Positions 24,870 through 32,264 of a stretch of 64,000 bases of DNA are shown here, in pieces. The stretch covers positions 511,075-575,074 of the forward strand of contig NZ_JAIHON010000008.1 in assembly GCF_021173675.1 (NCBI RefSeq), written 5' to 3'. Within the stretch, counting starts at the first letter, position 1; each line of letters opens with the position of its first letter. The stretch is from Streptomyces lincolnensis (GTDB lineage Bacteria; Actinomycetota; Actinomycetes; Streptomycetales; Streptomycetaceae). The position numbers and the translations under genes were made by a program. The notes beneath the pieces are model-generated. The model was not told where the DNA came from. It saw only the letters and a list, made by a program, of their open reading frames with translations, and made no database searches.

Positions 24870-25229
24870 TCAGCAGGCGCAGAGGCAGAACGGGTGCCCG
24901 GCGGGATCCGCGTAAACCCGGAAGGTCCGCGTGTGGTCCTCCGCGTCCAGCGGCTTCGCGCCGAGCGCCAGGACCTCCTTCTCCGCCGCGTCCAGGTCCT
25001 CGACGGTCAGGTCCAGATGGAACTGCTGCGAGTGGTCGGCCGCGGGCCATCGCGGCGGTACGAATCCGGGGGCGGCCTGGAACGCCAGCGACCGTCCGTC
25101 GGGCAGCTTCAGGTCCACCCATTCCCCCTCGCCCTCGACGGTGCCGCCGAGCACGTCGGCGTAGAAACCGGCGAGGGCGCGCGGGTCGGGACAGTCCAGG
25201 ACGACGGCACCGAGTTCGGCGAGAGCCAT
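24870..25229 (-). CDS. VOC-family protein (upstream paralogue)
   Basis: Protein of 119 residues, paralogue of the next gene: VVLDCPDPRALAGFYADVLG, QQFHLDLTVEDLDAAE and FRVYADPAGHPFCLC correspond position by position. AAGGAGGAAGTC before ATG 25229 is a strong ribosome site and decides that start over an ATG at 25262. It ends in a CAC tail close to the conserved His/Cys cluster. The gene is divergent from a CGNR regulator, with a 15-bp dyad between them. Confidence 0.85.
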   Translation of the reverse strand: MALAELGAVVLDCPDPRALAGFYADVLGGTVEGEGEWVDLKLPDGRSLAFQAAPGFVPPRWPAADHSQQFHLDLTVEDLDAAEKEVLALGAKPLDAEDHTRTFRVYADPAGHPFCLCAC

Positions 25230-25285
25230 GACTTCCTCCTTGAGGTCATCGCGCGTGGTCACTGTTACCTATTGAAGCGGGCAAC

Positions 25286-25300
25286 CAGTAACGGTTACTG
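25286..25300. promoter_or_regulatory. Palindrome between VOC operon and CGNR regulator
   Basis: CAGTAACGGTTACTG is a perfect 7-1-7 dyad midway between the divergent genes. Further half-sites GTTACC (25264-25269) and GGTAAC (25317-25322) flank it at about 20-bp distance on each side. This arrangement suits an operator for the CGNR protein, controlling itself and the VOC pair; inference from layout. Confidence 0.55.
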
Positions 25301-25332
25301 CATGCTGCCCCATTGGCGGTAACGTGGCAAGC

Positions 25333-25839
25333 ATGAGTGAGAGATCGCCCGCGCCCGGAGGACTCGCCCTGATCGAGTCCCTGGTGAACACGCTGGACAT
25401 CGAGGCGGGCGCCGACGCGCTGGACACCGCGGAGGAACGGGCGCGTCTCGGGCTCACGGAGGAGGAGCTGCCGGGCGCGCGCGAACTGCGCGAGTCCCTG
25501 CGCGCCGCCCTCCTCGCCCACGCCGGCCACCCGCCGCACCGCCCGGTGACCCCGCTCGGCGAGCTGCTCGCGCGGGCCCCCCTCGTCGTCACGGTCCACC
25601 CGTCCGACGGCTCGGCCGCCCTCGCCCCCTCCGACACGGGGCCCCTGCTCTCCCGGGTGGCGGCAGCCGTCGCCCAGTCCCTCGTCGACGGCACCTGGAC
25701 CCGCCTCAAGGCCTGCGAGGCCACCACCTGCCACTGGGCCTACTACGACCGCAGCCCGGCCGGCCGCGGCCGCTGGTGCTCCATGCAGGTCTGCGGAGCC
25801 CGCGCCAAGATGCGCCGCTACCGGGCGGCGAAGGACTGA
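25333..25839 (+). CDS. CGNR zinc-finger (ABATE-domain) regulator
   Basis: Protein of 168 residues. The N-terminal about 120 residues start with LALIESLVNTLDIEAGADAL, the ABATE/DUF1470 pattern. The C-terminal zinc finger has four cysteines (CEATTC, then WCSMQVCGARAK), a CGNR motif read here as CGAR. Such proteins are putative transcription factors, often next to the genes they control. TAACGT at 25319 would be a -10 placing transcription start at the ATG (leaderless); a GTG nine bases upstream is the alternative start. Candidate target: the divergent VOC pair. Confidence 0.85.
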   Translation: MSERSPAPGGLALIESLVNTLDIEAGADALDTAEERARLGLTEEELPGARELRESLRAALLAHAGHPPHRPVTPLGELLARAPLVVTVHPSDGSAALAPSDTGPLLSRVAAAVAQSLVDGTWTRLKACEATTCHWAYYDRSPAGRGRWCSMQVCGARAKMRRYRAAKD

Positions 25840-25892
25840 GCGCGGGGCCGAGCGAGCCCGAGGACGGGGCCGGCCGCCGGGAGGCCCCTTCA

Positions 25893-25949
25893 CGTCCTCC
25901 TCGGTGGCTCCTACGCGTCCTCCTCGGTGGCTCCTACGCGTCCTCCTCG
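25893..25949. repeat. 23-bp tandem repeat at the 3' end of a cupredoxin gene
   Basis: The unit CGTCCTCCTCGGTGGCTCCTACG, written here as CGTCCTCCTCGG and TGGCTCCTACG, occurs twice in full (25893-25938) and then as a half copy. The last copies encode the C-terminal EEDA and stop codon of the minus-strand cupredoxin gene; the others lie beyond the stop. 23 bp is not a multiple of three, so loss or gain of units would alter the region after the stop, not the protein core. Confidence 0.8.
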
Positions 25950-26650
25950 TCCCGGGCCGCCGCTGCCGCCGCCCGCGAGCCCACCAGGAGCAGGCACATC
26001 ACCGCGACGCCGGCGACGAGGCCGGCCAGCAGAAGCAGGGGGTCGAGCGGGCGGGCCGTCGAGGCGGTCGTCACGGTCTGGGGCTGTTGGGCGGGCTGCG
26101 GTGACCCGGCGGGTGGCTGCGAGGGCTGGGGCGCGGCCGCCCCGGGGGACGTGGCCGTGGGCGACGCCTGCGCGGTCGACGGCCTGGTCGGTGACGGCAT
26201 GCGGCTCATCGCGGGCCGGCTCGGCGTGGGCGCGTGGTGCTCGGGCGTGGTGTGCGAGGAGCCGGAGCCGGAGGTGCCCGGGTCTTCCGTGTGGTGATGC
26301 GTGGGCGCCGGCGCGCTGACCGTGATCCCGGCCGTCATGTCCGGGTGGACGGTGCAGTAGTAGCCGTAGGACCCGGCCGCGGTGAACGTGAAGCTCCAGC
26401 TCTGCCCCTTGTCGAGCATGGGCGAGTGGATCGAGGCCGGGCCGGAGGTGGTCTTCACGTCGTGCGGGGCCGTGTCCTGGTTGGTCCAGGTCACCGTGGA
26501 GCCGGCCGGGACGGTCAGCGACGCGGGCGAGAAGGCGTACCCCTTCATCGTCACCCGGTACGTGGCCGCCGACGCCTGCGAGGCCGGGAGCAACGGCAGG
26601 GCGAGGAGGGCGAGCACGGCGGCCACGGCCGCCTTCCGGGGCGCCCTCAC
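25934..26650 (-). CDS. Membrane-anchored cupredoxin
   Basis: Protein of 238 residues. It has a signal peptide (1-29, ending ASQASA) and a plastocyanin-like domain with the type 1 copper ligands His63 (TAPHDV), Cys99, His102 and Met105 (YYCTVHPDM). A His/Pro/Thr-rich linker and a C-terminal helix (LLLLAGLVAGVAVMCLLLVG) follow. Start GTG 26650 overlaps the upstream stop by 4 bp, with GGAG ahead of it. Last gene of a copper-type operon. It probably carries electrons or binds copper at the outer membrane face; partner unknown. A 23-bp tandem repeat overlaps its stop. Confidence 0.88.
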   Translation of the reverse strand: MRAPRKAAVAAVLALLALPLLPASQASAATYRVTMKGYAFSPASLTVPAGSTVTWTNQDTAPHDVKTTSGPASIHSPMLDKGQSWSFTFTAAGSYGYYCTVHPDMTAGITVSAPAPTHHHTEDPGTSGSGSSHTTPEHHAPTPSRPAMSRMPSPTRPSTAQASPTATSPGAAAPQPSQPPAGSPQPAQQPQTVTTASTARPLDPLLLLAGLVAGVAVMCLLLVGSRAAAAAARDEEDA

Positions 26651-27198
26651 GAGGACTCCGCCGTGACCTCGGTCGTGCACTCCGCCGTGAACTCCGCCGC
26701 CACCAGCAGCCGCACCCGCGTGGCCGGCCGGCGCCACGGCAGCCGGAATCCGGTGGCGCGGCGCAGCAGCCGGTACGGCAGCCGGGACGTGCCCACGACG
26801 AGCAGCAGGTCGTCGGTGCGGCGGACCACCCGCAGCCGCAGCAGGACGGGGAAGGCCGTGCCGTCCAGATCGAGGTCACCGGCCAGCCGGAGCCCCCCGT
26901 CGGCCGGCTCGGCCCGCTCGTCCCACTCCACCCGCTCGGAGACGAGCGTCGCGGCGAGCGGGCGTCCGCCGAACTCGAAGCGGAACGCGGGGTGGTCGAG
27001 GCCGTCGTCGGGCACGTCGAGCGACGCCCCGGTCAGCCGCACCCGGCGCCGCAGTGTCGGCAGCGGCCCGTACCAGGCGGTGAGTTCGACGAGCGAGCGG
27101 CCGGGGGGCACGGTGTACCGGCCGGGCAGGGGGAGGGGAGAGGCCAAGTTCTGCGACTCGGGCGGGGGCGGGACGGTGGGCAGGGTGACGGTCGTCAT
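26647..27198 (-). CDS. YceI-like protein (tentative)
   Basis: Protein of 183 residues without signal peptide or clear helix. The pattern GRYTVPPGRSLVELTAWYGP followed by beta strands (RRRVRLTGASLDVPD, LDGTAFPVLLRLRVVRR) resembles the YceI lipocalin-like fold, which binds isoprenoid-type lipids. Similarity is weak, so treat it as a hypothesis. It sits between two cupredoxin genes and overlaps the downstream one by 4 bp. The C-terminal LPYRLLRRATGFRLPWRRP is unusually basic. Confidence 0.55.
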   Translation of the reverse strand: MTTVTLPTVPPPPESQNLASPLPLPGRYTVPPGRSLVELTAWYGPLPTLRRRVRLTGASLDVPDDGLDHPAFRFEFGGRPLAATLVSERVEWDERAEPADGGLRLAGDLDLDGTAFPVLLRLRVVRRTDDLLLVVGTSRLPYRLLRRATGFRLPWRRPATRVRLLVAAEFTAECTTEVTAESS

Positions 27199-27318
27199 CC
27201 CGGGTCTCCTTGGAAGCGGTTCCCGAAGTGTGGTGGGGGCGTGGAGAATGGGGAGTGGACGCCGCTCCGGCCGACTGAGCCTCGGCCGGAGCGGCGTCCA
27301 CCCGTATCGCGGACCGCG

Positions 27319-28341
27319 TCAGCAGTTGTCGGTGATGAAGTCCGTGGTGGGTGTGAGCAGCTGCCCGGCCCAGACGGTGTGCATCTTCACGTAGCTGTCC
27401 ACGTTCAGCAGATCGGTGACCTGCTGTCCGAGCGACTCGTTCAGATGCGCGGCGTAGATGTGCTGGAGCAGCGTGCCGAGCGTGCTGTCGGCCACCGTCC
27501 CGCCGCCCTCGACGGCCGGCTTGAGGATGCTCTCGATCCACACCGTGTGCATCTTGATGTACGAGTCGAGCGCCAGCGCGTCCTTCACCTGCTGACCCGG
27601 GGACTGCTCCAGGTGCGCCGAGTACAGGTGCTGGAGGATCGGCATCAGCACGTTCTTCATGCTGGTGCACTGCTCGTCGGAGCCACCGCCCGAGCCGCCA
27701 CCCGTGCCGCCCGACGGGGTCGGGGTGGGCGTGGGGCCGGTCGTCGGCGGAGTGGTGGGCGTCGGCGTCGGTGCCGGCGTCCCGGGAGGTGTCGTGGGCG
27801 TCGGAGTCGGCGTGGGCGCCGGGGTGGAACCGCCACCGCCGTCCGCCGCCACGACCTTCACCGACGCGACCATGTCCGGGTGCACCGCGCAGTAGTACTC
27901 GTACGTCCCCACCTTGGTGAAGGTGTACGACCACGAGTCGCCCTGCTCCAGCGTCCCCGAGTCGAAGGACACCGGCGCCTTGGTGGTGGTGACCGTGTGC
28001 GGCGCGCTGTCGTGGTTGGTCCACTGGACGGTCTCGCCGACCTCGACGACGAGCTGCTTACCGTCGCCGAACTTGTACCCCATGATGTCGACCTGGTGGT
28101 CGGGGGCGGCCGCGGCGGCGGGCCGCATCTCGGCCGCGGCCGCCGCGGGCGCCTGAGCCGCGCCCGCGGCCTGCTGCGAGGCCTTGGTGGAACCCGTGAC
28201 CGCGCTCAGCAGTCCGAGACTGAGGACCGCGGCCAGGGCCGCCCCGAGCCCGGCGACCAGCAGGGCCCGGTTGCCGGCCGGCGGCTTGTGCCGCCGGTCG
28301 CCGGACACCTCGGTCCGCTCGGTCCGTTCGGATGGTTTCAC
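27319..28341 (-). CDS. Cupredoxin with C-terminal helical repeat domain
   Basis: Protein of 340 residues. One helix (26-48) anchors it, followed by an Ala-rich spacer and a plastocyanin-like domain (80-165) with ligands His115, Cys151, His154 and Met157. A Pro/Thr linker (172-222) leads to a domain I do not recognise. It consists of two similar about 44-residue repeats (233-276 and 288-331), sharing LQHxYxAHLxxSxGQQVxD, xxLxxDSYxKMHTVW and a final LxP. Cys225 and Cys340 bracket it and could form a disulfide. It is the central gene of the copper operon. The domain may be an oligomerisation or binding module. Confidence 0.85.
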   Translation of the reverse strand: MKPSERTERTEVSGDRRHKPPAGNRALLVAGLGAALAAVLSLGLLSAVTGSTKASQQAAGAAQAPAAAAAEMRPAAAAAPDHQVDIMGYKFGDGKQLVVEVGETVQWTNHDSAPHTVTTTKAPVSFDSGTLEQGDSWSYTFTKVGTYEYYCAVHPDMVASVKVVAADGGGGSTPAPTPTPTPTTPPGTPAPTPTPTTPPTTGPTPTPTPSGGTGGGSGGGSDEQCTSMKNVLMPILQHLYSAHLEQSPGQQVKDALALDSYIKMHTVWIESILKPAVEGGGTVADSTLGTLLQHIYAAHLNESLGQQVTDLLNVDSYVKMHTVWAGQLLTPTTDFITDNC

Positions 28342-28368
28342 GTCAACTCCTTTGTACTGTGGGGAAGT

Positions 28369-29703
28369 TCAGCGGCCGGGATCGGCCGTGACCAGCAGAC
28401 TCGTCACGGCGAGCACGACGAGGACGAGCCCCGTCTCGGCCGCGACCGAGTAGCCGAAGGACCGCACGGTGGCGGCGTCGCCGCGCAGCAGCACGGCGAG
28501 ATCGAGGCGGGTGCGCACCCACTGGCGGCTCGCGTACGCGGCCACCAGGACGCCCCCGAGAACGGCCGTCTTGACCAGCAGCAGCTGCCCGTACGAGGTG
28601 TGCAGCAGGGCGTCGTACGACCCCACCACCTGCCAGGTGAGCACCAGTCCCGCGAGGACGATGGCCGTGACACTGACGGCCGCGACCCGTGAGTAGCCCG
28701 GCACCACCGCGGCCAGCTCCCCGGCCCGGCGACGGGGCAGGACGGCGATCGTGAGCATGGCCAGCCCGCCGATCCACAGCGAGGCGCCGAGCAGGTGGAC
28801 GAAGTCGGCGATCGCGCCCCACGCGGGCTCACTGCCCTCGGCGTTGTGGCCGCGCATGCCGGTGGTGCGCAGCAGTCCGAAGGTCACCGCGATCGCCCCC
28901 ACCCGCCACCCCGTCGAGCGGGCGGCTCCTTGGAGCAGGGCGCCGAGGACCACGGCCGCGAGCACCCACATCAGCCCGCGTGCGGCGAGCGCGAGGCCGG
29001 GTTCGGTGGCCAGGACGTCCGCGTAGGTCGCCGGGCGCAGGGCGTCCCGCAGGCCGCCGAAGCTCGTGTAGGCGCCCTGGAGTCCGGTCGCCGCCACGGT
29101 GGCGAGCAGCCCGCCCGCCCAGGCCGGCCCGAGCAGTGCGCGGGCCCGGGGCTCGTACGCCCCGCGCGGCCACAGCAGCGCGACGAAGGCGAGCCCGCCG
29201 ACGAACAGGGCGAGGGACAGATAGCCGGCCCAGCGGGCGGCGACGAGGCCCTTCCGCACCGAGGGGGAGGGTGCGGGAGCGGGGACGGAGGCCTCGTCGC
29301 CGCCGGTCGTGGTGGCCGTCGTGCCGGTCGTGGCGATGGAGAAGGCGAGCCGGCCGGAGGAGGCGTGGCCGTCCTCCTCGTCGACCACCGACCAGACCAC
29401 CGCGATCCGGCCCTGCTCGGGTGCCGCCAGGGACACCCGCACGGAGTCCGCTCCGGTGCGGGAGACCGGCAGCCGGTCGCCGTCCATGGTCAGGACGCGT
29501 ACGTCGGCCGGGTCGACGGCCTCGTCGAAGGCGAGGGTGAGGTGGTCGGGGGCCTTCTTCAGGGCCGCGCCGTCCTTGGGGGAGGAGGAGACCAGCTCGG
29601 TGTGGGCGGCGGCGGTCCCCGAGGCGCCGACGAGGGCGTAGAGGAGCGGGGTGAGGACGAGCAGGAGCAGGGCGCGGCTGACGGGCCGGACGGTCGGTGT
29701 CAT
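28369..29703 (-). CDS. CopC-CopD fusion, copper resistance protein
   Basis: Protein of 444 residues. A signal peptide ends at AAA before a mature N-terminus HTELVSSSPKDGAAL, the His-first pattern of CopC copper-binding domains (about 33-130). After a Thr-rich linker come eight hydrophobic helices of the CopD type, including FVHLLGASLWIGGLAML. CopC binds Cu(II) outside the membrane and CopD is proposed to import copper. It overlaps the upstream gene by 4 bp (ATGA) and lies 27 bp before the second cupredoxin gene. Copper import or homeostasis is the likely role of the operon. Confidence 0.9.
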   Translation of the reverse strand: MTPTVRPVSRALLLLVLTPLLYALVGASGTAAAHTELVSSSPKDGAALKKAPDHLTLAFDEAVDPADVRVLTMDGDRLPVSRTGADSVRVSLAAPEQGRIAVVWSVVDEEDGHASSGRLAFSIATTGTTATTTGGDEASVPAPAPSPSVRKGLVAARWAGYLSLALFVGGLAFVALLWPRGAYEPRARALLGPAWAGGLLATVAATGLQGAYTSFGGLRDALRPATYADVLATEPGLALAARGLMWVLAAVVLGALLQGAARSTGWRVGAIAVTFGLLRTTGMRGHNAEGSEPAWGAIADFVHLLGASLWIGGLAMLTIAVLPRRRAGELAAVVPGYSRVAAVSVTAIVLAGLVLTWQVVGSYDALLHTSYGQLLLVKTAVLGGVLVAAYASRQWVRTRLDLAVLLRGDAATVRSFGYSVAAETGLVLVVLAVTSLLVTADPGR

Positions 29704-30311
29704 GGCGTCGCCTCCGGCAGCGGGGAGGCGTCGATGCCGAGCAGGCCGGGGACGGAGACGGGGGTGAGGCCGACACAGGGAGTCGGGGTCGGCGTCGGTG
29801 TCGGCGTCGGTTCCGGGCTCGTGGCCCCGCCGCCGAGCAGCCCGAACACAGGGGTGGTCAGCCCGGTCAGGAGGGGTTTCACGAGGCTGACCTCGCCTGT
29901 CCCGCAGGTGTCGCCCTCGGGAGGTGCGGAGGAGCCCGGCGCGGTCGGCGTGGGGGAGGGGGCCGGGGAGCCCGGGCCGGCCGGCGGGGAGGTCGGATGG
30001 TGGCCGGAGTGCCCGGACCCTCCCGAGCCACCCGTACCGCCCGTGCCCCCGGCCACGCCCCCGCCGCCGTAGCCGAAGCCCCCGCCCACACCGCCGTACG
30101 ACGGCAGCTCACCGGTGCCGACGGGGTACTGGCCCCCGCCGGTCCCGGGGGTGGTGGGCGTGGGCGTCGCCGGTGCCGTGGCCGCGGGGGGCGGTGTCGT
30201 CGCGGGCGTCGCGGTGTCCTGGGAGGCGGCGGGGGCGCCGATGCCCGAGGCGTAGCCCAGCACGATCACGACGGCGCCGACGAGCGCTCCCGCCACCGCT
30301 TCGTCACGCAT
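29700..30311 (-). CDS. Secreted Pro/Gly/Thr-rich hypothetical protein
   Basis: Protein of 203 residues, first gene of the copper-type operon. One N-terminal helix (VAGALVGAVVIVLGYASGI) may be a signal anchor. The rest is low complexity: TPTP repeats, Gly-rich GGGFGYGGGGVAGG and a GHSGHH element that might bind metal. No domain recognised. Codon bias is normal and the stop overlaps the CopC-CopD start (ATGA), which argues for a real gene. Similar disordered leaders are common in Streptomyces operons. Confidence 0.65.
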   Translation of the reverse strand: MRDEAVAGALVGAVVIVLGYASGIGAPAASQDTATPATTPPPAATAPATPTPTTPGTGGGQYPVGTGELPSYGGVGGGFGYGGGGVAGGTGGTGGSGGSGHSGHHPTSPPAGPGSPAPSPTPTAPGSSAPPEGDTCGTGEVSLVKPLLTGLTTPVFGLLGGGATSPEPTPTPTPTPTPCVGLTPVSVPGLLGIDASPLPEATP

Positions 30312-30319
30312 GTCTCACT

Positions 30320-30349
30320 CCTGGCATGGTCAGGCCTGGCATGGTCAGA
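30320..30349. repeat. 15-bp tandem direct repeat before the copper operon
   Basis: CCTGGCATGGTCAG occurs twice in direct succession (30320-30333 and 30335-30348), with a spacing of 15 bp, about 10-40 bp upstream of the first copper-operon gene. Direct repeats at this distance could be regulator sites or a repeated ribosome region. Not tested. Confidence 0.5.
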
Positions 30350-30730
30350 ACAACCCCAGAGAAGGGTGGGGCGAATGACGACCAGTGGAGTGGAGTGCGG
30401 ATTCCGCGCGACTACGCGTCTGTTAACCGATCATTACCTAGCTCTCTTTTGCGGGGGCTTGGTCTGTGAGAACGGTCGATTCCGCATGCTGCTCGAATTC
30501 GATTCGAACCTGTGTTGATGATTTCGGGTGCGCCCGCATATGCCCCCCGCGGGGAGGCCCTCCGCCCTTGCCGTACTTGGGGTGCCGAGCCTTCGGAAAG
30601 AGGGCGGGACGGCGTGGGGCGCACCCGGAATCCCCACAGGTGCGCCCAGTTCTTCACTCGCCTTACGTGAATTCCCGAACGTCCCGGATATCCGCCAGGA
30701 ATTCGTGGAACTCACATCGGGCCCCGGCTC
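30350..30730. other. Intergenic region between copper operon and UDP-glucose dehydrogenase
   Basis: About 380 bp with relatively AT-rich stretches (for example around 30410-30530), unlike the neighbouring coding DNA. It holds the promoter of the copper-type operon and the downstream end of the dehydrogenase gene. Short frames here lack codon bias. No convincing coding or RNA gene seen. Confidence 0.4.
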
Positions 30731-32074
30731 TCAGGCCTTCGGCCGCCCCATCGCCCGGTACGTCCAGCCGGCCTTGCGCCACAGCTGGGGGTCGAGGGCG
30801 TTGCGCCCGTCGAGGATCAGCCGGGTCGCCGCGGCCTCACCGAGCGCCGCCGGGTCCAGCTCACGGAACTCCCGCCACTCCGTGAGGTGGAGGACGACAT
30901 CGGCGCCCCGCACGGCGTCGACCGCGGTGTCGGCGTAGCCGAGGGTCGGGAAGATACGGCGGGCGTTGTCCATGCCCTTGGGGTCGTAGACCGTCACCTG
31001 GCCGCCCTGGAGGTGGATCTGCCCGGCGACGTTCAGCGCGGGCGAGTCGCGGACGTCGTCCGAGTCGGGCTTGAAGGTGGCGCCGAGCACCGCGACCCGC
31101 TTGCCCAGGAACGATCCGCCGCCCAGCGCCTGCCGGGCCAGCTCCACCATCTGCCCGCGCTGGCGCATGTTGATCGAGTCGATCTCGCGCAGGAACGTCA
31201 GCGCCTGGTCCGCGCCCAGCTCACCGGCGCGCGCCATGAACGCCCGGATGTCCTTCGGCAGACAGCCGCCGCCGAAGCCGATCCCGGCCCGCAGGAACTT
31301 CTTCCCGATCCGGTCGTCGTAGCCGATGGCCTCGGCCAGCTTGGCCACGTCGCCGCCGGAGGCCTCGCACATCTCCGCCATGGCGTTGATGAAGGAGATC
31401 TTGGTGGCCAGGAAGGAGTTCGCGGAGGTCTTCACGAGCTCGGCGGTCGGGAAGTCGGTGACGACGAAGGGGGAGCCCTCGGCGACCGGCGTCGCGTACA
31501 CCTCCCGCAGCAGCTTCTCGGCCCGCTCGCTGCGCACACCGACCACGATCCGGTCCGGGCGCAGGGTGTCCTGGACCGCGAGGCCCTCGCGCAGGAACTC
31601 CGGGTTCCAGGCCAGCTCGGCGTCCTCGCCCGCCGGGGCGTTCGCCGCGAGATAGGCGGCGAGCCGGTCGGCGGACCCGACGGGCACGGTCGACTTGCCG
31701 ACGACGAGCGCGGGACGGGTCAGATGCGGGGCGAGCGAGGCGAAGGCGGAGTCCACGTACGACATGTCGCAGGCGTACTCGCCGTGCCGCTGCGGGGTGT
31801 TCACGCACACGAAGTGCACGTCCCCGAAGGCCGCCGCCTCGGCGAAGTCCATGGTGAACCGCAGCCGGCCGGTCGACCCCTCGATCCCGGCGACGTGCTT
31901 GCGCAGCAGGGTGTCGAGGCCCGGCTCGTACATGGGGACCTCGCCCCGCCGGAGCATCTCGATCTTCTCGGGGACCACGTCGAGGCCCAGTACCTCGAAC
32001 CCGAGCTCGGCCATGGCCGCGGCGTGGGTGGCGCCGAGGTAGCCGGTGCCGATCACGGTGATCTTGAGGCTCAT
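30731..32074 (-). CDS. UDP-glucose 6-dehydrogenase
   Basis: NAD-dependent enzyme of 447 residues. It oxidises UDP-glucose (or a related NDP-hexose) to the uronate. The Rossmann motif is at the N-terminus (ITVIGTGYLGATHAAAMAEL). The catalytic cysteine is in GFGGGCLPKD, and TNSFLATK is seen as TSANSFLATK. Length and motif spacing are normal. Product UDP-glucuronate would feed surface glycopolymers, consistent with the nearby LCP and glycosyltransferase genes. It stands alone, divergent from the acyl-CoA dehydrogenase gene. Related symbols are ugd or tuaD; the exact substrate cannot be read from sequence. Confidence 0.93.
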   Translation of the reverse strand: MSLKITVIGTGYLGATHAAAMAELGFEVLGLDVVPEKIEMLRRGEVPMYEPGLDTLLRKHVAGIEGSTGRLRFTMDFAEAAAFGDVHFVCVNTPQRHGEYACDMSYVDSAFASLAPHLTRPALVVGKSTVPVGSADRLAAYLAANAPAGEDAELAWNPEFLREGLAVQDTLRPDRIVVGVRSERAEKLLREVYATPVAEGSPFVVTDFPTAELVKTSANSFLATKISFINAMAEMCEASGGDVAKLAEAIGYDDRIGKKFLRAGIGFGGGCLPKDIRAFMARAGELGADQALTFLREIDSINMRQRGQMVELARQALGGGSFLGKRVAVLGATFKPDSDDVRDSPALNVAGQIHLQGGQVTVYDPKGMDNARRIFPTLGYADTAVDAVRGADVVLHLTEWREFRELDPAALGEAAATRLILDGRNALDPQLWRKAGWTYRAMGRPKA

Positions 32075-32202
32075 GGGTGCTCCAGGTGGGAGGGCCGTGG
32101 GGTGCGGTGGAAGAGCATAGTCCGGGTGTGCGGACAGCCTTCAGCGGGCAACTTTCCCGCTGTCGCCAAGCTCACGTATCACTGGCGTGGGCAGGCCCCT
32201 AA

Positions 32203-32264
32203 AATTTGAGTTACTTAACGGTAATTAGCGCCAGCACCGCAGCGTCTTTGGAGCGTGAGAGACC
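32203..32264 (+). promoter_or_regulatory. Likely promoter of the acyl-CoA dehydrogenase gene
   Basis: The AT-rich stretch AAAATTTGAGTTACTTAACG (32201-32220), then GTAATTAGCG, stands out before the gene. It contains TTAC-TTAACG-GTAA, an imperfect dyad that could be the site of a TetR- or GntR-type fatty-acid regulator. TAATTA would be a usable -10. No regulator gene is adjacent; weak inference. Confidence 0.35.
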
